Assembly (NCBI GenBank): GCA_963787485.1
Contig: CAWBDF010000007.1
Location: 434,001-498,000, forward strand
Direction: 5' to 3'
Length of the DNA: 64,000 bases
Origin: Bog-473 sp963787485
Lineage (GTDB): Bacteria; Actinomycetota; Acidimicrobiia; Acidimicrobiales; RAAP-2
Notes under the pieces: model-generated
Database searches by the model: none
Told to the model about the DNA's origin: nothing
Seen by the model: the letters and a program-made list of their open reading frames with translations, nothing else
In this document: positions 43,196-51,878 of the stretch, in pieces
Position numbering within the stretch: the first letter of the stretch is position 1
Layout of the letters: the number at the start of each line of letters is the position of its first letter
Made by a program: the position numbers and the translations under genes

Positions 43196-45451
43196 TCAGG
43201 CGGCGCCGAAGAAAGGCGTATGCGCGGCAAAGACACCGCCGTCCGCCGCGACAAGCCAGTAGCCCCCGCCGCCGGGGGCAGCGGCCATCCCCACGACGGG
43301 CTGGTCGAGGCGGAGCGAGCCGGTCGACCCGTAGAACTGGGCGTCGCCGAAGGCGAAGATGCCCCCGTCGGAGGCCACCAGCCAGTAGCCCGCGCCGTCG
43401 GGGACGGCCGCCATGCCGACGACCGGCTTGTTAAGGCGGAGCGAGCCGGTCGAGCCGTAGAACTGGGCGTCGCCGAAGGAGAAGATCCCCCCGTCGGTGG
43501 CCACCAGCCAGTAGCCCCCGCCGTCGGGTGTTGCCGCCATGCCGACGACGGGCTTGTTAAGGCGGAGCGAGCCGGTCGACCCGTAGAACTGGGCGTCGCC
43601 GAAGGAGAAGATCCCCCCGTCGGAGGCCACCAACCAGTAGCCCCCACCGCCGGGGACGGCCGCCATGCCGACAACCGGCTTGTTAAGGCGGAGCGAGCCG
43701 GTCGACCCGTAGAACTGGGCGTCGCCGAAGGAGAAGATCCCTCCGTCGGAGGCCACCAACCAGTAGCCTCCGCCGTCGGGGGTCGGGCTGATCGCCATGA
43801 CCGGAGCACTCAGAGGCAGGCCCGCCATGGAGCCGTCGAACGCGGCGTCGCCAAAGGACATGACCACTCCTGGCGCGTCGGCGATCCAGTATCCTCCTCC
43901 GTCCGCGGTCGCGGCGATTGCGGTCACGGGACGTGGCAGAGTCACCGGGGCCGACCCGAGCGCGACGGTGATGGTGAGGCCCACGGTGGTGAAATCACCG
44001 GCTGAGTCAGTGACCCGGAACGTCACCGCGTAGGCTCCGGACGACTGTATGACACCTGAGACGAGACCTGTCTGCCCGTTGAGCGTCAGGCCGGACGGAA
44101 GTGAACCCGAGGCCAGCGACCATGTGTAGGGGGGTTGGCCGCCGGAGGCGGCGAGCGCCGTTGAGTAGCCCTGGTGCTGTGCGCCGTTGGGCAAAGCGGA
44201 GGTGACAATGGAGAGGGGTGTTGGCCCGGCCGCAGCCGTGAGGGACCTGCCGAGCTGCGCCAGCGTTGGGCCCGAGGGATCCGTGCCGGCGGCCGTGGCG
44301 AGGAGCTGGTCCTCGTCGAACCACTGCACGATGTCGAATCCGAGCCGGACAGCCTGCGAGGCGCAAAACTCGAGATCGGCCACGGTGTCGTCACCCGAGT
44401 TCTCGCCGCCGAGCCTGATTGGGGTACCGGCGACCAGTGAGGCCAGATAGTCGGCGGGATCCTCGAGCCGGGGCGTGGGCTCAACAGAGCGTGCGTCGAG
44501 ATACGTGGTGTAGGCCACTGACTCCCCCGGATACGGGAGACCGCTCAATAACCCTGCCCAGTCCAGTCCCTGGTTGTACTCGTCGTACTTGGTTGGGTCA
44601 CCTTGGGGTCGGACCGGCTGCAACAAGGCGGCCTCCTCTGCGGCCGCGTTCCCGGGCCGCTGGCCCCATCCGGGCATCAACAGGAGCTGAGGGGTGTCGA
44701 AGTCATCGTGCAGCTGTCCGTTGAGCCACTGGGCGTACTGGTCGAGATCCACGTTGTAGGCGTTGAGGAAGGTGGTGGCCTGGGCCACTGTGCCCGTGCC
44801 TGGAATCCATCCCCGCACCGACGTCGGGAGTGATGCCTGGGTGCTCGGGTCGTAAGCCCAGAAACTGTTCGTGTCCCCGAGATAGATCGTGTCGGGATAG
44901 CGAAGCTCGCCGAGCGGACCTCCGCCGGCACGCACGGCATAAATGGCTTGGCCCGACAGCTGCTCCCCGAGCATGGCCAGGTACTGGCCTTCGGCGTCGC
45001 GCACCTCGAGGTCGGTAATACCGTTCACAACGTTGTCTCCCGACGGCTCACCGGCCGAAAACACGTCGCCGTACTGGTTGACGAATTGGGAACCCGGCAT
45101 GGCAAGCAGCCAACCCGGGGGGTACTGCAGCCCCGGGTCGAGAATGACCTGGAGACCCTGCTGTTCGGCCTGACTGATCTGGTCGACGATCCCGGCTATG
45201 TACGAGGGATCAAGCGACCCGGCGGTTGGCTCGGCATCGTCCCAACCGATTTGGACCGTGACGGCCTGGACTCCCGCGGCGCGCTCCGCCGCGAATTGGG
45301 CCGGCGACGCCCCGAGCAGGCCAAGTACGGGAATCGGAGTGGATTCGGCGTTGGAGGAAGACCCGACCGTGACGCCGCCCGCGACACACAGGATCCCAAT
45401 GGCCAGGAGAGAGAGGACCAACGCCAGCGAGCGTCGCAGAGTGCTGCTCAC
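43196..45451 (-). CDS. Secreted glycosidase-like (GH14/GH42-like) protein with Ig domain and YWLVASDGG repeats
   Basis: From a GTG at 45451 the protein has about 750 residues (a longer open frame starts at 45586). The N-terminus is a signal or anchor (LRRSLALVLSLLAIGILCVAGGV). Residues about 30-390 resemble a TIM-barrel beta-amylase/beta-galactosidase: GIVDQISQAEQQGLQVILDP, a GGGPLGELRYPD motif like the catalytic GELRYP of GH14, and RLGGENSGDD. Residues about 400-490 form a He_PIG-type Ig domain, and the C-terminal 250 residues hold six YWLVASDGGIFSFGDA repeats, a propeller-like anchoring or binding unit. Its function is probably cell-surface or extracellular glycan handling. No ribosome site supports the start. 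Confidence 0.65.
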   Translation of the reverse strand: MSSTLRRSLALVLSLLAIGILCVAGGVTVGSSSNAESTPIPVLGLLGASPAQFAAERAAGVQAVTVQIGWDDAEPTAGSLDPSYIAGIVDQISQAEQQGLQVILDPGLQYPPGWLLAMPGSQFVNQYGDVFSAGEPSGDNVVNGITDLEVRDAEGQYLAMLGEQLSGQAIYAVRAGGGPLGELRYPDTIYLGDTNSFWAYDPSTQASLPTSVRGWIPGTGTVAQATTFLNAYNVDLDQYAQWLNGQLHDDFDTPQLLLMPGWGQRPGNAAAEEAALLQPVRPQGDPTKYDEYNQGLDWAGLLSGLPYPGESVAYTTYLDARSVEPTPRLEDPADYLASLVAGTPIRLGGENSGDDTVADLEFCASQAVRLGFDIVQWFDEDQLLATAAGTDPSGPTLAQLGRSLTAAAGPTPLSIVTSALPNGAQHQGYSTALAASGGQPPYTWSLASGSLPSGLTLNGQTGLVSGVIQSSGAYAVTFRVTDSAGDFTTVGLTITVALGSAPVTLPRPVTAIAATADGGGYWIADAPGVVMSFGDAAFDGSMAGLPLSAPVMAISPTPDGGGYWLVASDGGIFSFGDAQFYGSTGSLRLNKPVVGMAAVPGGGGYWLVASDGGIFSFGDAQFYGSTGSLRLNKPVVGMAATPDGGGYWLVATDGGIFSFGDAQFYGSTGSLRLNKPVVGMAAVPDGAGYWLVASDGGIFAFGDAQFYGSTGSLRLDQPVVGMAAAPGGGGYWLVAADGGVFAAHTPFFGAA
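43240..43790 (-). repeat. Tandem 126-base (42-residue) repeats
   Basis: The phrase for GTAGAACTGG recurs at 43331, 43457, 43583 and 43709, exactly 126 bases apart, with near-identical DNA. Each unit encodes PVVGMAA..DGGGYWLVASDGGIFSFGDAQFYGSTGSLRLNK-type sequence. Confidence 0.8.
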
Positions 45452-45835
45452 CTTCGGCGTCGGCGCACCATGTTTCCACCTATCGGCCCTGAGTCGCGAC
45501 AGCTTTAGCGGGGACCCTCGAGCTGGCAGGAAGGAGTTGCCGTCCTGTCCCCTTCGCTGAACCAGGCAGTCAGTCCGGCGGCCCACCCCTCGTGATGCGC
45601 TCGGCGACCAGTGCTTAGCCTGAAGGTTCCGACAACCGGATCCTGGGCTTGACCAGCCACGATGGAGCCGTTGGTGCGACTAGTCCTCGTCCCACCCCGA
45701 CGCCAGTCTTCCGGGTGCCTGTAGGTAACCCGGTGCTCTTGAAGTGCCGTTTGCAGCCTCAGGGATGGCCAGCCGACGCCACGACCTTCGTGCAATCCTC
45801 GGGCGAAGCCCATTGGGAGTCGCAAGTCGATCCTG
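45452..45835. other. Intergenic region without a recognisable gene
   Basis: 384 bases between the glycosidase-like gene and the protease gene, both minus strand. Frames here are short and give no recognised family. If the longer reading frame from 45586 is used, the gap shrinks to about 250 bases. Confidence 0.35.
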
Positions 45836-46813
45836 TCATTCGTCGCCGCGCAGTTCTTCGGGTGTGACGATCACATCGACGAGGGCTTCAGATCGGAGGA
45901 CGGTGAGCGCCAACGGCTGACCGATGGCGTCGCCGAGCATCAGCCGCTGCAAGGACTGGGCGTTCGTGACTGCCTCGCCATTAGAACTGACCAAGAGATC
46001 GTGGGGTCGCAGTCCGGCCTTTGCGGCCGGTCCTTCCGATACGACCTGCTCGATGCGCATTCCGGTCTTCTGATCGAGTCGAATCGCCATCGACGGAGGC
46101 AGCGGGGCTGGGGTCCCCGCCAGGCCCAGGTAGGCCCGGCGGACACGGCCCTCCGCCATGAGGGTGGCGACGATCTGGCGGGTGATTCCGTTGATGGGGA
46201 TGGCCAGGCCGACCCCGACTCCGGCGACTGCGGTGTTGATGCCCACGACCTGACCCGAGGCGACGACAAGTGCCCCCCCCGAGTTCCCCGGGTTCAGTGC
46301 GGCGTCGGTCTGAATGACGTCGTCGACGATGCGCGTGTTTTCGCCTGCTCGAGTGGGCAGCGAGCGGCCCAAGGCACTGACGACTCCGGCGGTGATTGTG
46401 CCGGCCAGTCCCAAGGGGTTACCGACCGCAACGACGAGTTGACCCACTCTGAGCTGCGAAGCCTCACCTAGCCGCGCCGGCGCCGGGGTAGCACCGTCGG
46501 CGCGGACAACGGCCAGGTCTGACAGGGGGTCGCTGCCAACGACGCGGAACGGGACAGTGGTGCCGTCGGCGAAGGCAACCTGCCCGGCCTCTGCCTTCCC
46601 GACCACGTGTGCATTCGTGAGCAGGAATCCGTCGTTTGTGAACACGACCGCCGAGCCTGCGCCGGCCGCGATTCTCCCGTCATGGCGGCGCCGCGTTACC
46701 TGCAATGCAGCCACCCGGGGGGTCAGTTGTTCAGCAACTGAGACGACTACCTGGGAGTATGCGTCAAGTGCAGCGAGTTCCGGTTCGGGTGAGCGGGTGA
46801 TGGTATCGGTCAT
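45836..46813 (-). CDS. HtrA/DegP-like trypsin-type protease with PDZ domain
   Basis: Catalytic triad His69 (TNAHVVG), Asp99 (SDPLSDLAVV) and Ser178 (NPGNSGGAL) are all present. The C-terminal 90 residues form one PDZ domain (GMRIEQVVSEGPAAKAGLRPHDLL). At 325 residues it is a short HtrA. The N-terminus (TDTITRSPEPELAALDAYS) has neither a signal peptide nor a membrane helix, unlike most HtrA proteins, so it would stay in the cytoplasm unless exported otherwise. The ATG is preceded by TGAGGA in an A/T-rich leader. Confidence 0.85.
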   Translation of the reverse strand: MTDTITRSPEPELAALDAYSQVVVSVAEQLTPRVAALQVTRRRHDGRIAAGAGSAVVFTNDGFLLTNAHVVGKAEAGQVAFADGTTVPFRVVGSDPLSDLAVVRADGATPAPARLGEASQLRVGQLVVAVGNPLGLAGTITAGVVSALGRSLPTRAGENTRIVDDVIQTDAALNPGNSGGALVVASGQVVGINTAVAGVGVGLAIPINGITRQIVATLMAEGRVRRAYLGLAGTPAPLPPSMAIRLDQKTGMRIEQVVSEGPAAKAGLRPHDLLVSSNGEAVTNAQSLQRLMLGDAIGQPLALTVLRSEALVDVIVTPEELRGDE

Positions 46814-46892
46814 GGTTCCTCATTACAGGATTACATCATTACTTATAGCGGAAACCTCAAACCTCGATGACGCGTCTTGCAACTCGGCTGGA

Positions 46893-47579
46893 TCAGAACC
46901 CAAGCGGCTCATTCACCAAGATCGCGGTGATCCGGCCGGGGGCAAGGGCGTTGTTGATGACGAGGACATTGTTGACTCCGCTGGGTACGCCGTAGGCCAG
47001 CCTCGCCCGCCGATCCTCAAGAGGAAAGCAGTACTCGTAGATGCGTCGCAGCCCTGTGTCGAGATCGGGAACGATCTTCTGCGCGCCGGCGACGAGTATC
47101 ACGTGACCCGCTCCGGACGCGATCGGACCGAGCTGGCTCCCGCTCGCGGACGCAATAAGAAGTGAGCCCTCCACCGTCAGAGCGTGGACGCTCCCGACGA
47201 CCCAATCGGGCGAAGCGGACAGCTGCCGCATCTCACGGCCCTGCATTTCGCGATCCATCTGGTAAAGACGAGGGCGAAGCGGCTGATATTGCCCGGATCG
47301 CTCGATGTCCTCGGCGACGCCGATGACTTCGAGCGTGCGGGAGGTGTTGTTGTAGACCTCCGCTCCCACAGGGAGGATGGAGCGCACAGCGTTTCTCGCC
47401 TCCTCGGCCGAGTCGGCCACAATGGACGTGATTCCGTTGCGTTCGAGGGCGCGAGCCACAGCGCTGACTTGCTCTCTTGGGGCCACTCGAGAGAACTCCG
47501 CCTCTGCCTCCTTAGTGGGACCCGCCACCAGAGGGTCCCCGGGTCGGCCGGTGGCCGGTGGAGTACCCACGTCACTCAC
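46893..47579 (-). CDS. LUD (LutC-type) domain protein
   Basis: The protein reads as a LUD-domain protein, with phrases KEAEAEFSRVAPREQVSAVARAL, a SILPVGAEVYNNTSRTLE core and SGVNNVLVINNALAPGRITAILV. LUD proteins occur in lactate-utilisation LutABC complexes and as stand-alone proteins. This one is alone, with no LutA or LutB nearby. I use a GTG at 47579 that overlaps the stop of the flavoprotein gene by 8 bases, so the two form an operon. Confidence 0.7.
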   Translation of the reverse strand: MSDVGTPPATGRPGDPLVAGPTKEAEAEFSRVAPREQVSAVARALERNGITSIVADSAEEARNAVRSILPVGAEVYNNTSRTLEVIGVAEDIERSGQYQPLRPRLYQMDREMQGREMRQLSASPDWVVGSVHALTVEGSLLIASASGSQLGPIASGAGHVILVAGAQKIVPDLDTGLRRIYEYCFPLEDRRARLAYGVPSGVNNVLVINNALAPGRITAILVNEPLGF

Positions 47580-48852
47580 CACCCACTTCAGCGAGGCGTT
47601 GGTGAACCAACGCAACAACCATGGACCCCTCGCCTATGGCAGCCGCGCAACGCTTGATCGACCCGCTCCTGACATCGCCAGCGGCGAAGAGCCCTGGCAA
47701 GTTTGTTTCGAGAGGCAACGGTTGACGAGCCAGTGCCCACCGGTCAAGTGCATCAGGTGAGGAGCTGAGCTGGGCGCCAGTTCGCAGGTATCCGGCGGCG
47801 TCGAGAGCAAGTCCCGCGTTGGCCGCTCCTTGCGTGCGCGGCACCCCTCCGATGCAAACGAAGAGCGCGTCGGCGGACAATCGAGCAGTGGTACCTTCTG
47901 ACGCGACAATCAATGCTCGCAGACGAGTATCCGGTTCGAGACTGACCACTTCGGTGTTTGTCCGAACCTCGACGTTTCCCAGTTCCCTCACCTGGCTGAT
48001 CAAGTACTGAGACATCGATGCCTCGAGCGAGCGACCCCGGACCAGCAAGGTCACCTGCGCGGCGTAGCGCGAGAAGCGGATGACCGCCTGGCCGGCCGAA
48101 TTCCCTCCCCCGACAATGACCACTCGGCAGCCGCTACAGGTGACCGCCTCGCTCGGACCGGCGCCGTAGTACACACCGGAACCCAGGAGTTGATCAATGC
48201 CCGGAATCTCAAGACGACGCCAGTCGACACCGCTGGCCACTAACAGGGCCCGTGACCGCAGGGCTGTACCGTCGGAGAGGTGGGCGACGTAGCCGGGGCC
48301 CTCCATGGTGATGTCCGCGAGGCGCCGCGCGAGAAGGACTTCCGCCCCGAATCTCTTCGCCTGTGCAGTTGCCCGCGTCGCCAATTCGCTTCCGCTGATC
48401 CCCTGAGGGAATCCAAGATAGTTCTCAATCATGGAGGTCGTCCCAGCCTGACCTCCAGGCGCCACAGCTTCGATCGCCACGGCGCGTAAACCCTCAGATG
48501 CGGCGTAGACAGCGGCTGCCAGCCCGGCCGGACCGGCGCCCACGATCGTGAGGTCGTACTCCGACAGCAACGGAGCGGATACCATCCCCAGTCCTGCCGC
48601 CACACTCTCCAGTGTGGCCGGAGCAAGCCGCATTCCGTTGGGGAGGACGCAGACAGGTAGGTGGTCCACTCCCCTCTCCTCCGCGGGCAACAACGCTTCG
48701 ACCCGCGCCGCGTCGTCCACGTCAACCCACTCATAGGGGACTCCGTTACGGCTGAGAAAGTCACGGATGCTGTAGCCGACTGAGGATGCCCGCTGCCCGA
48801 CCAGTAGCACCTGAGGAGTGACGGGCCTCGCGTCGTAGTCGATCATCGACAT
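47572..48852 (-). CDS. Thioredoxin-reductase-like flavoprotein without the redox CxxC, N-terminal glutaredoxin-like domain
   Basis: Residues about 1-95 look like a small thioredoxin/glutaredoxin-type domain (QVLLVGQRASSVGYSIRDFLSRNG). From about 100 follows a class II pyridine-nucleotide disulfide-reductase fold with FAD site VGAGPAGLAAAVYAASEG and NAD(P)H site VVIVGGGNSAGQA. Where thioredoxin reductase has CATC, this protein reads YGAGPSEA, so it is not a standard thioredoxin reductase. A CSGC pair occurs a few residues later, whose role is unclear. The gene is the first of an operon with the LUD protein and divergent from the isochorismatase gene. Confidence 0.8.
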   Translation of the reverse strand: MSMIDYDARPVTPQVLLVGQRASSVGYSIRDFLSRNGVPYEWVDVDDAARVEALLPAEERGVDHLPVCVLPNGMRLAPATLESVAAGLGMVSAPLLSEYDLTIVGAGPAGLAAAVYAASEGLRAVAIEAVAPGGQAGTTSMIENYLGFPQGISGSELATRATAQAKRFGAEVLLARRLADITMEGPGYVAHLSDGTALRSRALLVASGVDWRRLEIPGIDQLLGSGVYYGAGPSEAVTCSGCRVVIVGGGNSAGQAVIRFSRYAAQVTLLVRGRSLEASMSQYLISQVRELGNVEVRTNTEVVSLEPDTRLRALIVASEGTTARLSADALFVCIGGVPRTQGAANAGLALDAAGYLRTGAQLSSSPDALDRWALARQPLPLETNLPGLFAAGDVRSGSIKRCAAAIGEGSMVVALVHQRLAEVGGE

Positions 48853-49136
48853 GGCGCTTGCACCACCTTCATGATGTCAGGCTTGCACATCCACAGTCCG
48901 CACGACGGAGAGTCAATTTCGCGTCGAGGAGTGGCGCACTAATTCCGGGAGCGCCAGTGCGGAACTCCTCGACGAGTCCGAGCTCCTTCTCGGGCCGGGT
49001 GCGGCCTCCCGGTCGTGGCAAGGTTCCAGATGAGGCCGGAAGTTACCACCTTTCCTTGCGTGGGCAAGCAATGTCGTTTAGATTGCAGTGCCGAACATCA
49101 GGAGCCAGCCCGCCTCGCAAGGAGAGGAGCACGAAC

Positions 49137-49754
49137 GTGACGAGTGAACCAATGCGTGATCCGGTCACCGATCCCCTGCTCACGCCCCGGAATTCTGCAC
49201 TCCTCGTCATCGACTACCAGCCGAGCCAGATTCAGGCCGTGACATCGATCGATCACGATTTGCTGACCCGGAACATCGTGTCAGTGGCGCGTCTCGCTAA
49301 GACCTATCGGCTTCCCATCGTGCTCTCGACCGTCAATGTCACAGCCAACGGGCAACCGCCGACGATTCCTGAACTCAAGGAGGTCCTTTCGGATTCGGTC
49401 GAGATCGACCGCACGCAGATCAACTCCTGGGAAGACCGCGATTTCCGACAGGCAGTCGAAGCGACGGGCCGGAAGAAGCTGGTCATGGCCGCACTGTGGA
49501 CGGAGGTGTGCTTGGCTTTCCCGGCTCTCGACGCGTTGCGCGAGGGTTACGAGGTGTTCCCAGTCGTCGATGCAGTGGGCGGGACCTCCCCCGGGGCGCA
49601 CCGGGCTGGGCTAGAGCGCATCGTAAGAGCGGGCGCACAACCGATCGGCTGGGTATCCCTGGCCTGCGAATTGCAACGCGACTGGGCTCGGACAGACACC
49701 GTTCCTGAAGTGCTGGAGATCGTGCTGACTTCACGACTCCGCAAAGGGCTCTGA
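49137..49754 (+). CDS. Isochorismatase-like cysteine hydrolase
   Basis: GTG 49137 has a strong AAGGAGAGGAG ribosome site 7 bases upstream and is preferred over the upstream in-frame extension. The triad is Asp26 (LVIDYQPS), Lys114 (GRKKLVMA) and Cys125 (ALWTEVCLAFPAL). The 205-residue length and the sequence are of the YcaC/nicotinamidase-like group. The substrate is unknown. It is divergent from the flavoprotein operon, with 284 bases between, and convergent with the MarR gene. Confidence 0.85.
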   Translation: MTSEPMRDPVTDPLLTPRNSALLVIDYQPSQIQAVTSIDHDLLTRNIVSVARLAKTYRLPIVLSTVNVTANGQPPTIPELKEVLSDSVEIDRTQINSWEDRDFRQAVEATGRKKLVMAALWTEVCLAFPALDALREGYEVFPVVDAVGGTSPGAHRAGLERIVRAGAQPIGWVSLACELQRDWARTDTVPEVLEIVLTSRLRKGL

Positions 49755-49809
49755 ACCGTTGGGTCGCTCGACGATGCACCTCCAGTGTCTCAGTGTCTCG
49801 TGAAGTCCC

Positions 49810-50292
49810 CTATCTCCGCGCTCGAAGTGCGGCAGGAGGGTCCTCGAGGTGCAGGGCTACCTCGGCCAAAGCGTCGGCGACTCGCTCCACGGCAACAACA
49901 TCGATGTAGTCGAAAAAGCGACGCCGAACGCTCGCGAGGTGAACCGGCCAGGCGGACCTCAATTTGGCAATGCCCCGAGGAGTGAGCCTCGCAACGTTGC
50001 CCCGGGCGTCGGAGGAACTTGCTGTCTTCGTCACGAGGCCACGCGACTGAAGATCGTCCACCAAGCGGGTCATCCGGCTCGCCGACAAGTCGGTGGCGTT
50101 GGCCAGGTCGGCCATCCGCAACTCGCGATTGGGAGCTTCGGAAAGATGCATGATCGTCGTGTAATCGCTCGCCGTGAGTCCAACACCTCTCATCAGGTCG
50201 CTGTCCAGATGTCGCGGGATGGCTTTGACAATTCGCATCACCGCCCGCCAGAGCGCTTCCTCGGTGGGAGAGAGTGGTTCGACGGTGGCCAT
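49810..50292 (-). CDS. MarR-family transcriptional regulator
   Basis: ATG 50292 opens a 160-residue protein with the winged helix of MarR: DYTTIMHLSEAPNRELRMADLANATDLSASRMTRLVDDL, then GLVTKTASSSDARGNVARLTPRG. The frame runs 55 codons further upstream without family sequence. An inverted repeat TTGCTT-TACC-AAGCAA lies 15 bases before the ATG and is a good candidate operator for autoregulation, possibly also governing the NTF2-like gene in the other direction. Confidence 0.88.
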   Translation of the reverse strand: MATVEPLSPTEEALWRAVMRIVKAIPRHLDSDLMRGVGLTASDYTTIMHLSEAPNRELRMADLANATDLSASRMTRLVDDLQSRGLVTKTASSSDARGNVARLTPRGIAKLRSAWPVHLASVRRRFFDYIDVVAVERVADALAEVALHLEDPPAALRARR

Positions 50293-50306
50293 GTCGCTAC
50301 AATAAC

Positions 50307-50322
50307 TTGCTTTACCAAGCAA
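50307..50322. promoter_or_regulatory. Palindromic operator candidate for the MarR regulator
   Basis: A perfect inverted repeat, TTGCTT (50307-50312) and AAGCAA (50317-50322), with a 4-base spacer. It lies 15-30 bases upstream of the marR ATG in an A/T-rich stretch of the divergent gap, the usual site for MarR autorepression. Confidence 0.6.
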
Positions 50323-50495
50323 TTGTTGGACTGCGACGCAAGCCACGGGTCCTGGATGGCCCAGGCGACGTGCAAGGAAACCACATGACGCGGACCTCTT
50401 GCCTGATTCAAATCCTGCGCGGCGATCTGGAGGTGACAGAATGTGAGCCAGGTTCACCTTGAATCAAGCCTCAACTACGGTAGGAAGATCCAACG

Positions 50496-51083
50496 ATGGA
50501 TGCACTTGAGGAACTGCTCGCCAGGGACCGGATCCACCAGCTCGCCGACCGCTACGGGGTAGCAGTTGATGCCAAAGACTTGGCATCGTTGTCATTGCTC
50601 TTCCCGGAGGATGTGGACAACGGGCGATACGGCTTCGGGCGAGAGGGTGTCAAGACTTTTTTCGACAACGCCTTGAGAGCTTTCCACTGCTCGATGCACA
50701 TGGTGGGCAATCACGTCATCGATTTTGACGGCGACGATCGAGCCCACGGCATCGTGTACTGCCGAGCCCAGCATCACATACTGGAACCAGACCACTGGTT
50801 TGATATGGCGCTCGCCTATTGGGACACCTACGAGCGCCACGGAGATCGTTGGTACTTCCGCCGCCGAAGGTTGAAGTCTTGGTACCGCCAGGAATTCGGC
50901 CACCCGAGACATGGAACGGAGCGGGTTCTGGCTACTCCCGTCGAGAATGGACCACGTCGAGGCGATCGCATGCCAGAGGCGTTTGACACGTTCGAGCACT
51001 TCTGGTCGCGCCCGCCAACGTTCGTCCAGCCCAGGGAGGACGGCGCCCAACCCCCGGGGGAACCCATCGGTAATCCTGTCTGA
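50496..51083 (+). CDS. NTF2-like (SnoaL_4) family protein
   Basis: The 195-residue protein starts EELLARDRIHQLADRYGVAVDAKDL, then SLLFPEDVDN, then a helix-turn region FHCSMHMVGNHVIDFDGDDRAHGIVYC, the order of SnoaL_4 proteins of the NTF2 superfamily. Some are ring-hydroxylating small subunits, isomerases or cyclases. It is divergent from marR and may be its target. The last 50 residues are polar and likely disordered. Related fragments are at 51.6 kb and 55.6 kb. Confidence 0.75.
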   Translation: MDALEELLARDRIHQLADRYGVAVDAKDLASLSLLFPEDVDNGRYGFGREGVKTFFDNALRAFHCSMHMVGNHVIDFDGDDRAHGIVYCRAQHHILEPDHWFDMALAYWDTYERHGDRWYFRRRRLKSWYRQEFGHPRHGTERVLATPVENGPRRGDRMPEAFDTFEHFWSRPPTFVQPREDGAQPPGEPIGNPV

Positions 51084-51227
51084 CTGCCTACCGGGTCATC
51101 GCGCTTCGCACCGCGGAGCCCAGACGGAGGCCTGTCAGGGCGGGAAAGAACCGAAAGGGTCGCCGACAGATCAAATCCCTCTGGACGAGCCGCCTGGGCC
51201 AACGAGGAAGGCGAACGCCTCCCCGGA

Positions 51228-51539
51228 CTACGCAAGGGTCGACGTCGCCACCACGTCGTGCCTGGTGAGCTGCACACCGCGCACCGCCGCGGCGACAGCG
51301 GGGTCGACCTTGGCCGCGGGCTGGCGCTCGGCGAGCACTTCCAAATGCGCCTCGAAGGCCGGGATGCCGGACCACACCTCGAGGAGCCGCACGACGTGGG
51401 GACGATCTGGGTCAAGCAGCATCGTCCATTCGACGCAGCCGGGTTCGGCGCGAGACGCCGCCGCCTCCTCCGCCTGCGCAGCGACGAACATGTCGCGCTG
51501 CGCCGGGTCGACTTCGATCGTTCCCACGATGATCACCAC
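51228..51539 (-). CDS. Antibiotic-biosynthesis monooxygenase (ABM) domain protein
   Basis: A 103-residue protein with the ferredoxin-like layout of ABM domains: IIVGTIEVDPAQRDMFVAAQ, EPGCVEWTMLLDPDRP, then LLEVWSGIPAFEAHL. Family members are cofactor-free quinol oxygenases. It lies upstream of nothing on the same strand but close to an NTF2-like remnant. The substrate is unknown. Confidence 0.8.
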   Translation of the reverse strand: MVIIVGTIEVDPAQRDMFVAAQAEEAAASRAEPGCVEWTMLLDPDRPHVVRLLEVWSGIPAFEAHLEVLAERQPAAKVDPAVAAAVRGVQLTRHDVVATSTLA

Positions 51540-51555
51540 GTCCTACTCCCTTTCG

Positions 51556-51690
51556 CTAGGGGAGCGGCGGCCTCGGCTCGGCGAAGGCCGACCGCTCCTC
51601 TTCCCAGCCGACGTTCAATGTGCGGCGAGCGATCAAACGTCCGGCGGCAGTCCGCACGTAATCGTCTTCGTACTGATGGTTTGCTGACTT
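51556..51690 (-). pseudogene. C-terminal remnant of an NTF2-like protein
   Basis: About 45 codons read HQYEDDYVRTAAGRLIARRT, the closing strand typical of SnoaL-type NTF2 proteins (..Y.D.Y.R...GWRIA.R). The frame upstream (to 51882) is Arg/Pro-rich and not family-like. The N-terminal 100 residues are missing. It lies 17 bases from the ABM gene start. Confidence 0.65.
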
Positions 51691-51878
51691 GTTTCCCCCG
51701 GCTCTACGCAATGTCGCACTCTGGATTCCGGATCCCCCGGAGCGGGTAACCCACACCGGGCTCGGGTGGTGTCGATCGCGGATCACCGGAACGAGCGGAC
51801 CGATTGCATTGACTCGAACGCTGTCGCGACGCCATTCGCTCGCCCGTGACAGTTGAGCGCCCCCAAGCGCGGCACCGC

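Noticed and set aside
43240..43790. 126-base repeats read as CRISPR or satellite
   Set aside because: They are exact multiples of three, in frame and encode a repeated protein unit.
49776..49800. Short tandem CAGTGTCT
   Set aside because: Two copies only, between convergent genes, likely chance.
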